64,000 bases of DNA from Batillaria attramentaria (lineage: Eukaryota > Mollusca > Gastropoda > Batillariidae): NCBI GenBank assembly GCA_018292915.2, contig JACVVK020000092.1, forward strand, positions 1,028,501-1,092,500, written 5' to 3'. How positions within the stretch are numbered: the first letter of the stretch is position 1; every line of letters starts with the position of its first letter. The position numbers and the translations under genes are program-made. This document shows positions 1 to 11,303 of the stretch, in pieces. Below the pieces are notes generated by a model. That model did no database searches. It was given only the letters and a program-made list of their open reading frames with translations, and was not told the DNA's origin.

Positions 1-314
1 CGCCTCACAATAGTGGAGTGGCAAAACATACACTTGAGATACACATGAAATATATGTCACATTACATACACATGAACTGAATACACGTCACATACACGTT
101 ACATACACACAGCTATGATACAGGCATCCTAACACGACATCGTAAAATGACAGTGATGGTGACAGTGACCGTAAGAAGTTAGTCTGTATGATACAGCCGG
201 AAGATTTGGGATTTAAAAGCGGTTTTAAAAGATTCCGTTGACTCTGCATGGCGGACATGGTAAGGCAGGCTGTTCCAATTGACGTCGAATGTGTTTCCTT
301 CTCCAATTCGATTG

Positions 315-345
<31 letters not shown>

Positions 346-527
346 CCATGGACTCTAGAGTAATGGTACAACTGATAAACTCCTTGTTCCCCCCTCCCCA
401 ACCCCCCCTTGTCAGGGTCCCACCTCAGTTACCCAGGATTTTCCAGCCCCAAATCGAGTCAACATTAACGTCCAGACTCGTATGCGTTGCCTCTCTCTCC
501 TTCGCGTACACATGTGCACGTTAAAGA
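1..527. other. Non-coding, no gene seen
   Basis: I see no coding signal. There is a short (GT)n run followed by a T-run near 312-346. Short ORFs here have no recognisable domain or splice context. Confidence 0.5.
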
Positions 528-815
528 TCCCAGTAATAATAATAATAAGTATTATATAGGTGCTTTACCCAACTGATTTCATGAATCGGCTCAAAGCGCC
601 GTGTACTGAACCCAACACGCACGCTCACGTGAATCACGCGCATTCTCTCACACACTGGACATAAACACATTACAATCACGTGGTTCAAAGGGTCAGCCCA
701 GCTATTTAAGTTCGGAATTTAGATTTGCATCAAATTTGGTGGGCTGAACATTTCCAAAGCAGAGGGGGAGGAAGCCGGAGTACCCGGAGAGAACCCCCGA
801 CGATCGGCCCGAATG
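528..815 (-). repeat. Interspersed repeat A, copy 1
   Basis: This ~290-bp segment starts with an (AAT)n run and contains the blocks GGCTCAAAG, CACGTGAATCACGCGCATTC, and GGAGGAAGCCGGAGTACCCG. The same blocks recur in the same order at 11304-11715, with a fragment at 11061-11165. The ATT-rich end is typical of the 3' end of a non-LTR element read on the minus strand. No coding part is present, so the class is not certain. Confidence 0.65.
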
Positions 816-1685
816 AACGTACATGTGTGTTTGGCTGTGGAATGGAAAACAATCACACACTATGCATGCAGGAGAAAATGGGGAAATGGGTGGCGCTGTT
901 CTAATGGAGACGCGCTTCCAGGAGGGAGGGGAGGGGGGTAGCAATCCGAATTTCCTTTACCGTCATCAGTAATGGGACTAAAAGATGCAGCCAATACCAG
1001 TCCCCGTAATATGCTCTCGTTCAAACACCGCCTGCCAACACCACACCATAAGACACATCCGCCAGCATCAGCGATACAGGAAAAGATGTCAGCACTTCCA
1101 ACTGTCCTCATCATCACCGCTCAGTGATTGGCCGCAAACCACACGAGGGGGTCTACACAAGCGACATCAATGAGGCACGGGACACAACTCCGTTGTGATC
1201 ATTACGGTGAGTTACCTGCCGTGGCCCATACCTGTCATCATAGCGTGCGCTTGTCATCACTACCTGTGTAATCGGTGCTGGTGACGTCACTGGCTCATCT
1301 TCCGCGCAGCATGTTTCTACCCGGGTGGAGACTTAACAGCACTTACGGCCCCATCTGTTCGGGTTTGAGTATGACATTGTAATTACAAGGGTCGGAAAGG
1401 GGACGGTGAGTGTTAAAATCAGACCAGTCTATTCTTTAACGCTGTGGCCAGCAGATTGTACCAAACTCCAGGTCGGAAAGCTCATGCTGTTGCTAAGTAA
1501 CCTTTCAGTAGATTCTGTGGGTTCACATCAGATTTGCCACCGTCTCATGGTTTCGCACATTCCGTGCTATACTCAGTGACACATTTACGTTTCTGACGAG
1601 ACAATCTTTTAGAGAGAGAGACAGGCAGACACAGGCAGACACAGACAAAGACACAGAGAGAAAGAGAGAGAGAGAGAGAGAGCGC
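816..1685. other. Non-coding, with a CRE-like palindrome
   Basis: No gene was found. A perfect CREB/ATF-type palindrome TGACGTCA lies near 1282-1289, but there is no nearby gene start to connect it to. A purine-rich GA/CAGA tract occupies roughly 1613-1682. Confidence 0.35.
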
Positions 1686-1757
1686 ACAAATATTTGACAC
1701 AAGCCGGGATTCGAACTCACGACCCGAGCATTCAAAATCCATCTCTCTACCGTTCAC
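1686..1757 (-). mobile_element. SINE family 1 fragment (tRNA-like head)
   Basis: On the minus strand this carries the tRNA-like head of SINE family 1, with the B-box-like GAGTTCGAATCCCGG and the start of the CAAATATTTG body. The 3' body is missing and a GA-rich tract abuts it. It is an old, truncated copy. Confidence 0.6.
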
Positions 1758-1851
1758 TTTTGCCAGAAGTATGTCAGTCTCCGATTGGAACTCCGCTTCC
1801 CTTTAACGAAATTCGGTAAAAAGATACGCGGAAACGGGTCATTACAGACGG

Positions 1852-1885
<34 letters not shown>
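1852..1885. repeat. (GA)n microsatellite
   Basis: An almost pure GA dinucleotide tract. Confidence 0.9.
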
Positions 1886-1887
<2 letters not shown>

Positions 1888-2626
1888 CCTGGTGTCCAGT
1901 TTAAATCATTATCATTGAACGTAACCTTTGTCCGGAAATTCTCAGCCAGTGATGGCACTAATAAGTTCAGGTACAGCATAAACTACAAATTCAGAGTGTA
2001 ATGAAGTGTGCTATACCTAAGCTGACCGAACCGATATTCCATGAACGACGAGGGACTGTTAAATGTGGGAGGGAGGGGGAGAGGAGGAGATGGAGGAGAC
2101 CTTGCGGGGAGGGATGGGGTTGTGTTTTAAAAGCGTACACGTGCATGTCATGTCTCACTGAATTACTCAAACGCCTTACACAGACGGTACCACTTTCACA
2201 CAAGAAACCCAGTTCCACTGAGAGACTGAGTGCGGACTTCACCTTTTTCTTTGGGTTTTGTTTTTTTTTCCTTTTCTTCTCCCCCCCCCCCCCCCCCCCG
2301 CTACTCACGCTGATGGCACGAAAAACGTTGTTTTGTTGTTTCTGAAACGTTCCGAACCGACACTCGGAGAGGGTGTCTATGTCTGCCACAGTGCGAGAAA
2401 AACTGTTTTATTTCCGTTCCCTTGCTGGATACGACACCAAAAAACATACAGCAGCTACCCTCTAGCCAACGCACGGCTCCGCAATGCAGCTTGCATCTGT
2501 CGTGATACTGAGACAGGGGCGAGTTTTGCCATGTATTAGCAACATAAACAGTAAAGCGATGCTCCGTTAAACACACACCGTTACATATGTGGGATGGTTG
2601 CCGGTCCAACGCACGCTGGTTTGGGG
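1886..2626. other. Non-coding with homopolymer tracts
   Basis: No gene was found. A T-rich stretch is followed by a C-run at about 2281-2299. ORFs across it come from low-complexity translation. Confidence 0.4.
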
Positions 2627-2833
2627 TTCCTGTACCGAGGATTAATTCCAAACCAAACCACGCGAAGCACTCTTACCGTCACTCGGTAGAAGGGCCCAAC
2701 TGTTTTGTAAAACCCATGTCGCTTAGGCCCTTGTGCCGATGATTAATTCCAAACCAAATGACGCCAAACACTTTTACCTTCGTTTGGCAAAACGGCCTAA
2801 GTAGTTGTAAAATCACTGGCCGTGGTTAGGCCC
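2627..2833. repeat. Degenerate two-unit tandem repeat (~103 bp)
   Basis: Two diverged units (2627-2730 and 2731-2833) share GATTAATTCCAAACCAAA, a CTTTTACC/CTCTTACC block, TTGTAAAA and a terminal TTAGGCCC. No coding role is visible. Confidence 0.7.
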
Positions 2834-4348
2834 TTTTTACTAAATGGACGGTAGGCTTTTCGGAGGACGGGCCGAAATGAGTAAGTGGGGTGCACTGGGC
2901 AGAATTTTCGCCTTGCGGTCGCACGTGGGAGCGATACGGAAAAATTAGCGGGAGCGTCTTGCTCTAACCCTACCAAAATCAAGACCAGCGCGCCATAAAC
3001 AATGCGAGTAATTTCCCGTGGCATATTTACTGAGAGTAGCTTCCCCGTGACGTGCCGAGCGGTAAGTGCAAACTCGCGCACTGGAGACATTTTCGATATT
3101 ATACAGCTTCTAATTAACCACGTATCCGCATAGGCTGAGGTACATATGTTAATGATCGGCTCTGAGAGCATTCTTGGCTGTAATCACCTCGCGAATTTAA
3201 TCCGTCATAACGCAGCGGCGCGCCCCCACGTCCGTACGAACAACACAACGGCCGGGGTGTAGTCAAAATGGACGCGCGTGATTCCAGTGCTACTGAGTCC
3301 CAGGGATGTCGTTTGGGGTCGGATCTCGGCTAAAAGCCGATTTTTTTGTTGTTGAAAAAGCCGATAATCTGTCTGTCATGTCGGCTGGCTGAGCCGAAGT
3401 TTTCACGAGTGAATCGGCTCGATTATGTCCGTTTCTGCAAGATTCCTACAGAACATCCTTAATTCATGGAGGTGGAGGGAGCACGTAACAGTAGGGAATC
3501 TAGTCGAAAAACTTGCGAAACTGCGTCGGCAGAGAAAGCCGAAACTTTCTGTAAAAAGCCGAAACTTTCATGGCTGTTTCGGCTAAATCGCCGAAGAAAA
3601 AAAACAATCCTGGCAACATCACTGTACTCCGCTTCAAAATTAGCAACGCCAGCACAACTGATGTCAGTTTCCAAGGAGTTTCACCGAGTGTTTCTATTTT
3701 CAAATTTGAGTGTCACCGAGTGTTTCAAACGGACTTCGCTGCTTTGTCGGCGTGAAACCTGACTGAGTAAGGAGCTGTTTCATCAGTCAACCAGACATCG
3801 ACTTTGACTGACGCGTCACTGATTACAATGCCGACAATAACGTATGCATACTCATATTTCAAACATACGGCTTTGCCGTTTACGTGAGAGCAGTACCAGC
3901 GTCAAACCTTTCCAAGCGGAGTAGCACCCGTAACACGCCAGTCCATTTTGATTGCACCCCGTGAAGACGCGGGGGGTAGGAAAACATGGCGACTGACTGC
4001 GGACTTCCCGCGCGCATGTGCACTTGGGCCCTAATCGAATGGCTTCCACATGAATGAGTGGGTCGTTGGTGAAAGAGAAATGGGGTGTTTACGATATCGG
4101 ATTTTCATACCTGCACTTACCAGAAGTTGTGTTGATGGAAATTAGTGTCAGTACGGATTGAATTAGCCCTCGTCGCTCAAAGCTCGTTACTGACAATTAG
4201 TTAGTCCCTCCGAATGTCGGAACAAGTGGAAGTCAAGTTGGGTGTTTGCGTACACACTGACAAGCCCGTGGTGAGCGTTGCCAAATTTTGACTCGCCCAC
4301 CGCGCTGCTACCGAAGTATACTGTTATAATAAAGATACGCGCGCGCGT

Positions 4349-4349
<1 letters not shown>
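2834..4349. other. Non-coding, no gene seen
   Basis: No gene was found. A locally repeated motif, AGCCGAAACTTTC and its variants, occurs several times between 3340 and 3600. A second short motif, CACCGAGTGTTTC, occurs twice near 3682-3726. Confidence 0.4.

Positions 4350-4397
<48 letters not shown>
4350..4397. repeat. (CA)n microsatellite
   Basis: A CA dinucleotide tract followed by a GC-rich CGCGGCGCGC interruption and a second short CA run. Confidence 0.9.
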
Positions 4398-4398
<1 letters not shown>

Positions 4399-4724
4399 GG
4401 CGCGCACGCACACACACACGGGTGCGTCATTTATTCTCATTTTTTCTCAGCAAAGACCATTAGATTCAGCAATGGTTTCAGTAAATTAAGTCAAAATAGT
4501 ATGAGTTAACAACTTTCAAAATAAAACACAAAAAAACAGAGAAATGTTTGTTTGTTTGTATGTTTATGGGGCAATGGATTTTTTTTCTCTCTGGTGCTAC
4601 CCTGAGAAACTAGACACTCTCACAGCCCCAATACGCTTGTCAGACATGTAAGAACGCTGTGGAAAACATTTCGTCGAATGCGCTTAATCCGTGTATTAGA
4701 ATCAGTCACTTGGGACAGTATGGC

Positions 4725-4959
4725 AACTGAAACCATTGTGGTGACTCTATTTGGCGAATGATATTATGTTATTCTACGCACCTAGAAGTGTAACGCGTAC
4801 TGAGCAGACGACGTCATTTGGTTGCGGACTGAAGACCAGATAGACGGCGCTGATTGGTGGGTATTTTTAGTGACTTTGTGGATCGGCATGTAGTGCAGGT
4901 ATGGAAGCGTCAGGTCAAAGAAAGTCATAGTTCTCTACCGTGTTATTAGAAACCGCAAG
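4725..4959 (+). repeat. Interspersed repeat B, copy 1 (5' part)
   Basis: This contains ACCATTGTGGTGACT, the CAGACGACGTCATTTGGTTG-like block and a GACCAGATAGACGG-like block. Related sequence is found reversed at 41090-41400 and direct at 42905-43220. The copy is split by a SINE insertion at 4960 and resumes at 5130. Confidence 0.7.
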
Positions 4960-5129
4960 GGTGGGTGGGTGTTTGGGGGTTTAACTTCCTTTTCCACCAC
5001 ATACGGGTGATATCAAAGACGGGGCTACGATGAAGAAGCCAGCACAAATATTTGGCCCCAGCCGGGATACGAACTCACGACCCGAGCATTGGAAGTCTAA
5101 CGCTTTACCATTCGGTCACACGGCTCCCC
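4960..5129 (-). mobile_element. SINE family 1, full length
   Basis: This is a ~170-bp tRNA-derived SINE read on the minus strand. It has a tRNA-like head with a B box TTCGTATCCC, the body GGCCAAATATTTGTGCTGG, and the family 3' end GTTAAACCCCCAAACACCC. It is flanked by an imperfect target duplication, TAGAAACCGCAAG (4947-4959) and TAGAAGCCGAAAAG (5130-5143). The insertion splits repeat B, so it is younger than that copy. Confidence 0.88.
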
Positions 5130-5215
5130 TAGAAGCCGAAAAGTCATGAAGATGGTCACAATGACCAAAAGGAACTACTAATCATTTTGCAAACAACCTT
5201 AGAGCTTTGTAAGTG
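5130..5215 (+). repeat. Interspersed repeat B, copy 1 (3' part)
   Basis: This continues repeat B after the SINE. The GTCACAATGACCAAA and TTTTGCAAACAACCTTA blocks match copy 3 at about 43122-43170, where they are not interrupted. Confidence 0.65.
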
Positions 5216-5914
5216 GCAGCCCCCCTCCCCTCCCTCTCCTCCCCCCCCCCCAACTCGCCCTCACGCCCATTACAAACATAAAGACTTTTAAGTAAACTAC
5301 GGAAATTCCTACTCATGCATGACGAACTCCAGATTTCTCTCATGCGATGGAATTTTCAGCTAACAACCTACTCGAGTCAACTGGTTCGTCATTGACATGT
5401 CGTCAGTCTGCCTCACGTAATCCCCAACCTCTTCCAACCCGTGACAAACTAAGGCTCTGACTTCCGCCGAAAAGTGTAACTAAAATTAACAATGCTGTAC
5501 CCGGTCAATCTCCTCAAAAATCGGAAGACTCTAAACAAAGGCGGCGCTGGCATGTCAGGTTCACCAGAACTTCAGTCTGCCTCGCTAGCACCTCCCGGTC
5601 AACGTAGACCCCGCCCATCCCCTTCCCACCCCTGTTCCCACCCGCAGCGGGGACAACAATCGCGTTACTGCAACAGCCACCCCGCGGTGGTGATTATCCG
5701 AGGGAGATGCTCGCGAGTGATATTGTCACCCTCTGTCGTCGCTTCCTGTGGGTTGCGCCGCCTGGCTTTGCCGTGTCAACCAGGTGTCGCTTGTGAACCT
5801 AACTACGCCATGTCCACCGCTGTGACACAAGAACAGTAACCCACACTGCCTTCACACATCCCACCTTTCATCCTATTAGCGACCAGCGAGCGAAAGTGGC
5901 TGCAGTTTGCTGAG
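5216..5914. other. Non-coding, no gene seen
   Basis: No gene was found. A C-rich tract lies near 5221-5260. A GC-richer ORF at 5492-5839 has no recognisable domain, so I do not call it. Confidence 0.4.
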
Positions 5915-6195
5915 TCCTTTTTCTCCTGGTCAACACTATGACGGTGCTTGAGCAATCCCCTCTCTTGCCCACCGCCTGTCAGAGGAGGGGGGTTTTGCTT
6001 CACACAGCGAAGAAATCACATTGTACTTTGACATCACTGACATCACATTAAGAAATCACATTGTGCTCAGATTTTGTACTCCTTGACGATGCTTCAGTTC
6101 CTTTCTTTTCCCGGCGGCTGTCAAAGATCTGAGGAAGAGTTCTGCTTCACGCAGCGAAGAATTCACATTGTACTGTGACATCACATTGCAGTAGC
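5915..6195. repeat. Diverged two-unit tandem repeat (~145 bp)
   Basis: Both units contain CTTCACNCAGCGAAGAA, TTCACATTGTACT and GACATCAC in the same order. The first is near 5915-6061 and the second near 6062-6195. This looks like an old tandem duplication of non-coding sequence. Confidence 0.6.
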
Positions 6196-6467
6196 ACATT
6201 TCGCACCGCGCACGAGTATTCCACGTCAGTTTTTGACTCTTTTTCGGTTTTGGTCGCGTATGCGAAAATCAGGCAAGATTAATGGTTCTTTGACGGCTCT
6301 CACCGCAGCAAACACGAGTATAATCAAAGTACGACACTCCCACCAAGCCAAATTTAAATCTCCGTGGACATAAATTATATAAGTCTTTATTTATTTATGT
6401 CTGTTGTTGTTGTTTTTTTAAATTTAGGCCACTGGTGCACAACCCTAAACTTACTTGGTAGGAACTG
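6196..6467 (-). repeat. Interspersed repeat C, copy 1
   Basis: The reverse complement shares ordered blocks with 62300-62545: ACCAAG, GTGCACCAGTGGCC, GGGAGTGT, ATTATACTCGTGTTTGCTGC and CTTGCCTGATTTTC. This copy carries extra T/G-rich sequence in its centre. No coding sequence is visible. Confidence 0.65.
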
Positions 6468-6547
6468 GGTTAAAGGAATCGCGTTGTGCTAAGACTGTAG
6501 TGTCGTTGGTTAAAGGAATCGCGTTGTGCTAAGACTGTAGTGTCGTT
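6468..6547. repeat. Perfect 40-bp tandem duplication
   Basis: Two identical 40-bp units (6468-6507 and 6508-6547) begin GGTTAAAGGAATCGCG and end AGTGTCGTT. Identity is complete, so the duplication is recent or is an assembly artefact. Confidence 0.95.
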
Positions 6548-6684
6548 GCGACAGAGAGCAAGTATTAGGTCGCAGGATGTGTGAACACTTTATACTTGAT
6601 TCGACAGCGCAGACCACGAGAGAATTTAAATGGCATGAAGCTGTAACAAAGAATAATCACTTTTGGGGCGACTATAACAGGATG

Positions 6685-6857
6685 GGGGAGCCGGGCTGGC
6701 CGAATGGTAGAGCGTTGGACTTCTAATGCTCGGGTCGTGAGTTCGAACCCCGGCTGGGGCCAAATATGTGTGCTGGCTCTTTCATCGTTGCCCCGTCTTT
6801 GATATCACGCGTTTGTGGTGGAAAAGGACGTTAAACTCCCAAACACCCACCCCACCC
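6685..6857 (+). mobile_element. SINE family 1, full length with 13-bp TSD
   Basis: A full-length plus-strand SINE. The head GGGAGCCGGGCTGGCCGAAT contains an A-box-like GGCCGAATGG, and the B box is GAGTTCGAACCCCGG. The body GGGGCCAAATATGTGTGCTGG is followed by GTTAAACTCCCAAACACCC. The perfect 13-bp target duplication CTATAACAGGATG lies at 6672-6684 and 6858-6870. The ATG opening the next long reading frame lies in the downstream duplication, so it is not a natural start codon. Confidence 0.95.
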
Positions 6858-7113
6858 CTATAACAGGATGAAATTTATCAAACTCTCGTTACTAGAGGAC
6901 TTAAAAGGTGAGTTTCCTGTTCATAAGCGATGGATCCTCACGTCAGTTACTGAATCTGAACTACATGTATCAGTTTTTGGCACTGACAAAGTTGTGAAAC
7001 ATCTGAACCTGACGACAAGTGCCTTTTCTATATGCATACTGAAACTTGATTCTGGTAACATGGGTTTTGTTGTTGTTGTTGTTTGTTTGTTTTTTTTGGT
7101 GCTTTTGTGGGGG

Positions 7114-8175
7114 TGTTGTTGGTGTTGTCTGAAGGGAATCGTTCTGAACTGGTTTTCATCCTATGTCCGTGGTAGATTGCAGTCTGTCGTTGTTGATGGA
7201 ATTTCATCTGTGCCCAGTCCTCTTGTTTGTGGTGTCCCGCAGGGATCGGTGCTTGGGCCTGTACTGTTCACTCTGTACTCCCAGCCCCTATCTGATGTCA
7301 TTGCCGCCCATGAATGTGATTATCACAAATATGCAGATGACACTGAGCTGTCAAAAAGTGCACCGCCAGATGATTTTTATTCCGTACAGTCAGATCTTCG
7401 GTCTTGTGTTCATGATACTTTGTCATGGATGAACAGCAATAAGCTGATGCTTAACACAGAAAAGACAGAAGTTATGGCTGTAGGTACTTTGTCACGCCTC
7501 AGGCAGGTAGACTGTGACTCTCTGGTTATAGATGGGAGCACTATTCAGTTTCAGAGTTCCGTGAGATATCTCGGAGTCAAGGTCGACCAAACACTGTCGA
7601 TGCAGGATCAGATAGGCAGCATCTGTCGTGCTGCCTTCTTTGAGTTAAGGCGCATCGCTTCCATCCGACCTTTTCTCTCTGACACCGCCTGCTCTAAAAT
7701 TGTTCACAGCTTTGTCACATCACGACTGGATTTTTGTAATTCCGTGTTGATTGGTCTGCCGGCAGAACAGATAAACCGTCTCCAACGTGTGCAAAACAGC
7801 GCGGCACGGCTGATTTTGAAAAAGAAAAAATCTGACCATATCACTCCCTTGCTGCGGCATCTTCACTGGCTGCCAGTGAAATTCCGCATTCAGTACAAAA
7901 TCTGCATGCTTGTATTTCGCTTTTTTGAAGGAACTCTTCCTGCCAACCTCTCAAATTCCCTTACAGTCCACCAAACAGCACGCACTCTTCGTTCTTCATC
8001 TGAAAAACTACTGAACGTTCCCCGTCGAAACCTCAAAACGGTTGGCGAGCGCGCGTTTAGCTTTGCTGCCCCGTCGCTCTGGAACGCATTACCTGCCGGC
8101 CTGAGAGACCAGTCGGACATAGATCGTTTCAAGTCTGACTTGAAAACGCATCTGTTCCGGCTGGCTTTCGACTAA
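7114..8175 (+). pseudogene. 5'-truncated LINE reverse transcriptase, CR1/L2-like
   Basis: The frame encodes the C-terminal half of a non-LTR retrotransposon reverse transcriptase. The RT motif [13 protein letters not shown] is followed by the catalytic YADD box ([10 protein letters not shown]), then [16 protein letters not shown] and a YLGVKVD block. A C-terminal region follows with [10 protein letters not shown] and a terminal [15 protein letters not shown], then a stop. Endonuclease and the N-terminal RT motifs are absent, so the copy is 5' truncated and cannot move on its own. The frame is open for ~350 codons, suggesting a fairly young copy. About 80 codons upstream (6868-7113) translate but do not look like LINE protein; they come from the SINE flank and a TTG-rich tract. 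Assignment to CR1/L2 rests on the motif style and the ATT-rich tail. Confidence 0.88.
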
Positions 8176-8203
8176 GCCCACCTACCTCATCCTGTTTCAG
8201 CGG

Positions 8204-8205
<2 letters not shown>

Positions 8206-8265
<60 letters not shown>
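8206..8265. repeat. (TG)n microsatellite in LINE 3' UTR
   Basis: A TG dinucleotide tract of ~60 bp just after the LINE stop codon. Confidence 0.9.
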
Positions 8266-8266
<1 letters not shown>

Positions 8267-8352
8267 GGTATGAGTGCGGGAGTACGCGCATTGAGTCATT
8301 GTGAGAATTTTGCGCTATATAAGTACAATTCATTATTATTATTATTATTATT
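8266..8352 (+). mobile_element. LINE 3' UTR and (ATT)n tail
   Basis: The sequence GCGCTATATAAGTACAATTC followed by (ATT)n is the 3' terminus of the LINE whose RT lies at 7114-8175. Similar GCGCTATATAA motifs end the LINE fragments at 9250-9290 and 9610-9640, pointing to related families. Confidence 0.8.
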
Positions 8353-8600
8353 GTTGTTTTGTTTGGGTTTTTTTGTTGTTGTTGTTGTTTGTTTGGGTTT
8401 TTGTTTTGTTTTTGTTTTGTTGGCTTTTTTAGTCAGTTTTTGTTTTGTTGGCTTTTTTAGTTAGTTTTTGTTTTGTTTTCTTGGCTTTTGTTTTGTTGGG
8501 TTTCTTGGGGTTTTTTGTGTTTGTTCATTTCATTTGAAACTGTTGTTTGCGTAAATGTTTCGTTAAGTTTCCTTTTGTTTTGTTCGTTTTATTTTGTTAA
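8353..8600. repeat. TTTTGTT-rich low-complexity tract
   Basis: Imperfect GTTTTTGTTTTGTTGGCTTT repeats, including two near-identical copies of ~40 bp around 8405-8500. It is not coding. Confidence 0.8.
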
Positions 8601-9184
8601 TCTCTGCCAACGGTTGTGCAAATACTGATTAGACTTCAGCGTGTTCATTAAACAAGCATTCCACCAACCGATGCATTATGTTTATACCCCAAACGTAATC
8701 AGTACTGCACACACGTTTCTCTATATGCCTGCATGTCTGGTCTATCGCGTAGGTTTGTCGCTCACTCTTTCCGTCTTTCTCCCATAGCGTTTTCCCATAA
8801 AATTCGACCAAGTTCACGGCTGATCCCACCTCCCCTGACTAATAATCAGACCAAAGTAGCGACTGAGTTCTGGCACCAAGTGGAGCAAATAGCGAGGCCC
8901 TATTAACCCCGCTTGCTTAAAATTCCCCGCCCGGCTCAGTAATTGGGCCGTCCAATTTGTGACAGCTTGCCTGCAAGTCGCGGAAGACCAGGACGGCATC
9001 AGGCACAGGAGCGCACCAGACTCCAAAGACCTCCGAGTCTGGGAAGAGTTTTGAAGACCAGACTGCGTCTTTTCGAAGTTCGGGAAAGAAGTGGTCATGT
9101 GCGGATTCAGATAGCCCATTGTTGTTGCTGTTTTTGTTGTTGTTTTTTTTTTTCCTTTGATTGTTCTCTCAGGCATTAATTTCA
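8601..9184. other. Non-coding, no gene seen
   Basis: No gene was found. A stretch around 8940-9080 has LINE-flank character but no readable protein. Confidence 0.35.
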
Positions 9185-9282
9185 TGCCATTTTATATTTA
9201 TTTTATTTGATGTTCTTAACTTTGTACTTTGTAAGCGCTAAGAGCTCGATGAGTACAAGCGCTATATAGATGTCCATTGTTA
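9185..9282 (+). mobile_element. LINE 3' end remnant
   Basis: The sequence TTTGTAAGCGCTAAGAGCTC, then GAGTACAAGCGCTATATAGA and TGTCCATTGTTAT, has the form of a non-LTR 3' end. It is different from the LINE tail that follows it. Confidence 0.5.
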
Positions 9283-9655
9283 TCTGTCTGCCTCACTCTG
9301 CACCTACATTCCGTCCCGTACCCTCCGCTCATCTAATGACAAGCTCAAGGTCCCTAAGATAAACCTGAAAACTTATGGTGAACGATGTTTCCGTTTTGCC
9401 GCCCCTACAGTCTGGAACTCTTTGCCTATGGGGCTGAGACAACAACAATCTTTATCAGCTTTTAGATCTGGACTGAAAACCCACCTTTTTCAACAGGCTT
9501 TCAACTGATGTGTCTTTGTATTGTGTGATGTGATTGACGTGTTTGTCTGTATAGTGTGAATGTGTATGAGTGATGTGTGTTAGCGCAACGAGTCACTGTT
9601 TCTGAGAAGTGCGCTATATAAATGAAATTTATTTATTTATTTATTACTGTTATTA
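9283..9655 (+). mobile_element. CR1/L2-like LINE 3' fragment
   Basis: The first ~220 bp encode the extreme C-terminus of a LINE ORF2, including RTLRSSNDKL, LKTYGERCFRFAAPTVWNSL and FRSGLKTHLFQQAFN before a stop. This parallels the end of the RT at 7114-8175. A 3' UTR and GCGCTATATAAATGAAATTT with an ATTT-rich tail follow. It is a short 5'-truncated insertion. Confidence 0.85.
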
Positions 9656-9726
9656 TTGTTTGTTGTCAATGTTGTTGTTGTTGTTGGACAAAACACTCCC
9701 AAGAGTCATCCCCTTGATTGAGATGG

Positions 9727-9896
9727 GGTGAGTGGGTGTTTGGGGGTTTAACGTCCTTATCCACCACATAGGGTGATATCAAAGACGGGGCAACGATGAA
9801 AAAGCCAGCACAAATATTTTGGCCCCAGCCGGGATACGAACTCAAGACCCGAGCATTAGAAGTCCAACGCTCTACCATTCGACCACCCCGGCTCCC
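9727..9896 (-). mobile_element. SINE family 1, full length with 15-bp TSD
   Basis: A full-length minus-strand copy, flanked by the perfect 15-bp duplication CCTTGATTGAGATGG at 9712-9726 and 9897-9911. The head, B box and GTTAAACCCCCAAACACCC 3' end are all present. Confidence 0.95.
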
Positions 9897-9911
9897 CCTT
9901 GATTGAGATGG

Positions 9912-11060
9912 TTGTGTGCCAGACGCAGTAAATGTGGTTCTTCCGTGCTGTAACATTTGAACGCAGCCAGCCAGTAATACATCAGAAAATCTTTTGGTGT
10001 GTCTCCGAATACTCTGAGTACTGACAATATTTGGACGAGTTATTTCCTTTTGAATCCGCAGACCAGACTGGTGCTTTTTGTGGGAGACTTCTCACAGACG
10101 TCTTGCCAACTACTCCAGAACATACAAAATCAAATTTGACAAACCGGTGTGAAATCTGGTCTCTATCATGATCTTATTAAAAAACAAAACAAAAGAAAGC
10201 TCTTAAATATGACTTTTAAACAGGCAGGGGGTTTGTTTTAAACGGAAGAAGTGCCTCCGCTAAACTGACAGGGATGTCGAAAAAGACCCTACAATTTCAA
10301 AGCTAACCTCCTTCATGACAGACACTTCGCGCACGGCATAAACGAATTTTGGATCCGCCTCTGCTGGGCATCGTCTCAGCCTTGCTTCTCCACCCACCTC
10401 GGCCACTGATGTTCTCGCCTTCATTACCGAAGAATTGCAAGTCGGGGGTATTTAGCAGGAAGAGGACAACTCCAGCACCGTCTGTACAGCTGATGGGAGA
10501 CCGGGAGCGAGTCGTCCCCCCTCGCCGTCCCTGCGGAGTTGGGCGGCAGAGGGCAGCACAATTACAGCGCCCTCTCACGTGCGTTGGGCACGAGCGGGGA
10601 CAGCAGTGTCCATTTCGACAGTCCCAGGAGACCGGGCCTCGCTGCCGGATCCCGCTACACTCTCATTTCCACCTTCCACGGCTCAGTCAGCGATTCCGGT
10701 ACCCCCTTGCGCGGAATTAAACACGAATCGGGTCGGAGAGGTGGTGGTGGTGGTGGTGGTGGTGGCCGTTTGTGGTGTTGGGTAGGGAAGGAAGTTAAAG
10801 GGGAAAGGGAGGGGGGGTGCCGTCGTCGATGTCGCGGAAGTGTCTTGGGTTGTGGAGGGATGGGAGAGGACGGGGAAGGGGTGGTCGTCGTTGATGTCGC
10901 TGAAACAGAAGCAGCATTTCTTGCTCTGCTGGAGATTCCGGTAGTGTGCTTTGCAACCGATGGCGCCGGTGGTGGTATCTTGTGTTGATAGCGGACAAGC
11001 AACGGAGGTTAGGGCCGGGAAAAAAACTGCTTCTGAATTTAGAAAAAAAAAAAAAAACGT
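9912..11060. other. Non-coding, GC-richer segment with (GGT)n
   Basis: No gene could be supported. The segment 10340-10980 is GC-rich and gives several ORFs on both strands, but they overlap out of frame, are Pro/Ser/Thr or Gly/Val rich, and have no domain. A (GGT)n tract lies at about 10740-10764. Confidence 0.4.
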
Positions 11061-11165
11061 CGAACTGAACGCACGCTTACGTGAATCACGCCTATTCACT
11101 CACTCACTCACTGCACACTAACACATTTCATTACAATCACATGGTGCCAAGGTTCAGCCAAGCAA
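11061..11165 (-). repeat. Interspersed repeat A, fragment
   Basis: The blocks ACGTGAATCACGCC, ATTCACTCACTC and ATTACAATCACATGGT match the central part of repeat A at 528-815. Confidence 0.55.
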
Positions 11166-11263
11166 ACACCTGTCTCAGAGCTCTCTCATATTTCTTTTTC
11201 AACTGGATGCCACGTAACATGAATGTGAGAACATGGTATGCTACTACTACTTTTACTGCTACT

Positions 11264-11303
11264 ACTACTACTACTACTACTACTAATAATAATAATAATA
11301 ATG
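11264..11303. repeat. (ACT)n(AAT)n microsatellite
   Basis: A trinucleotide tract of ACT then AAT. It forms the tail end of the adjoining repeat A copy. Confidence 0.85.

Noticed and set aside
6868..7113. N-terminal 80 codons of the long LINE frame as part of a gene
   Set aside because: The ATG lies in a SINE target duplication, and this stretch has no LINE protein similarity and includes a TTG-rich tract.
10303..11002. Overlapping ORFs of 90-150 codons in the GC-rich segment
   Set aside because: Multiple overlapping frames on both strands, Pro/Thr/Gly-rich because of GGT/CCA repeats, and no domain.
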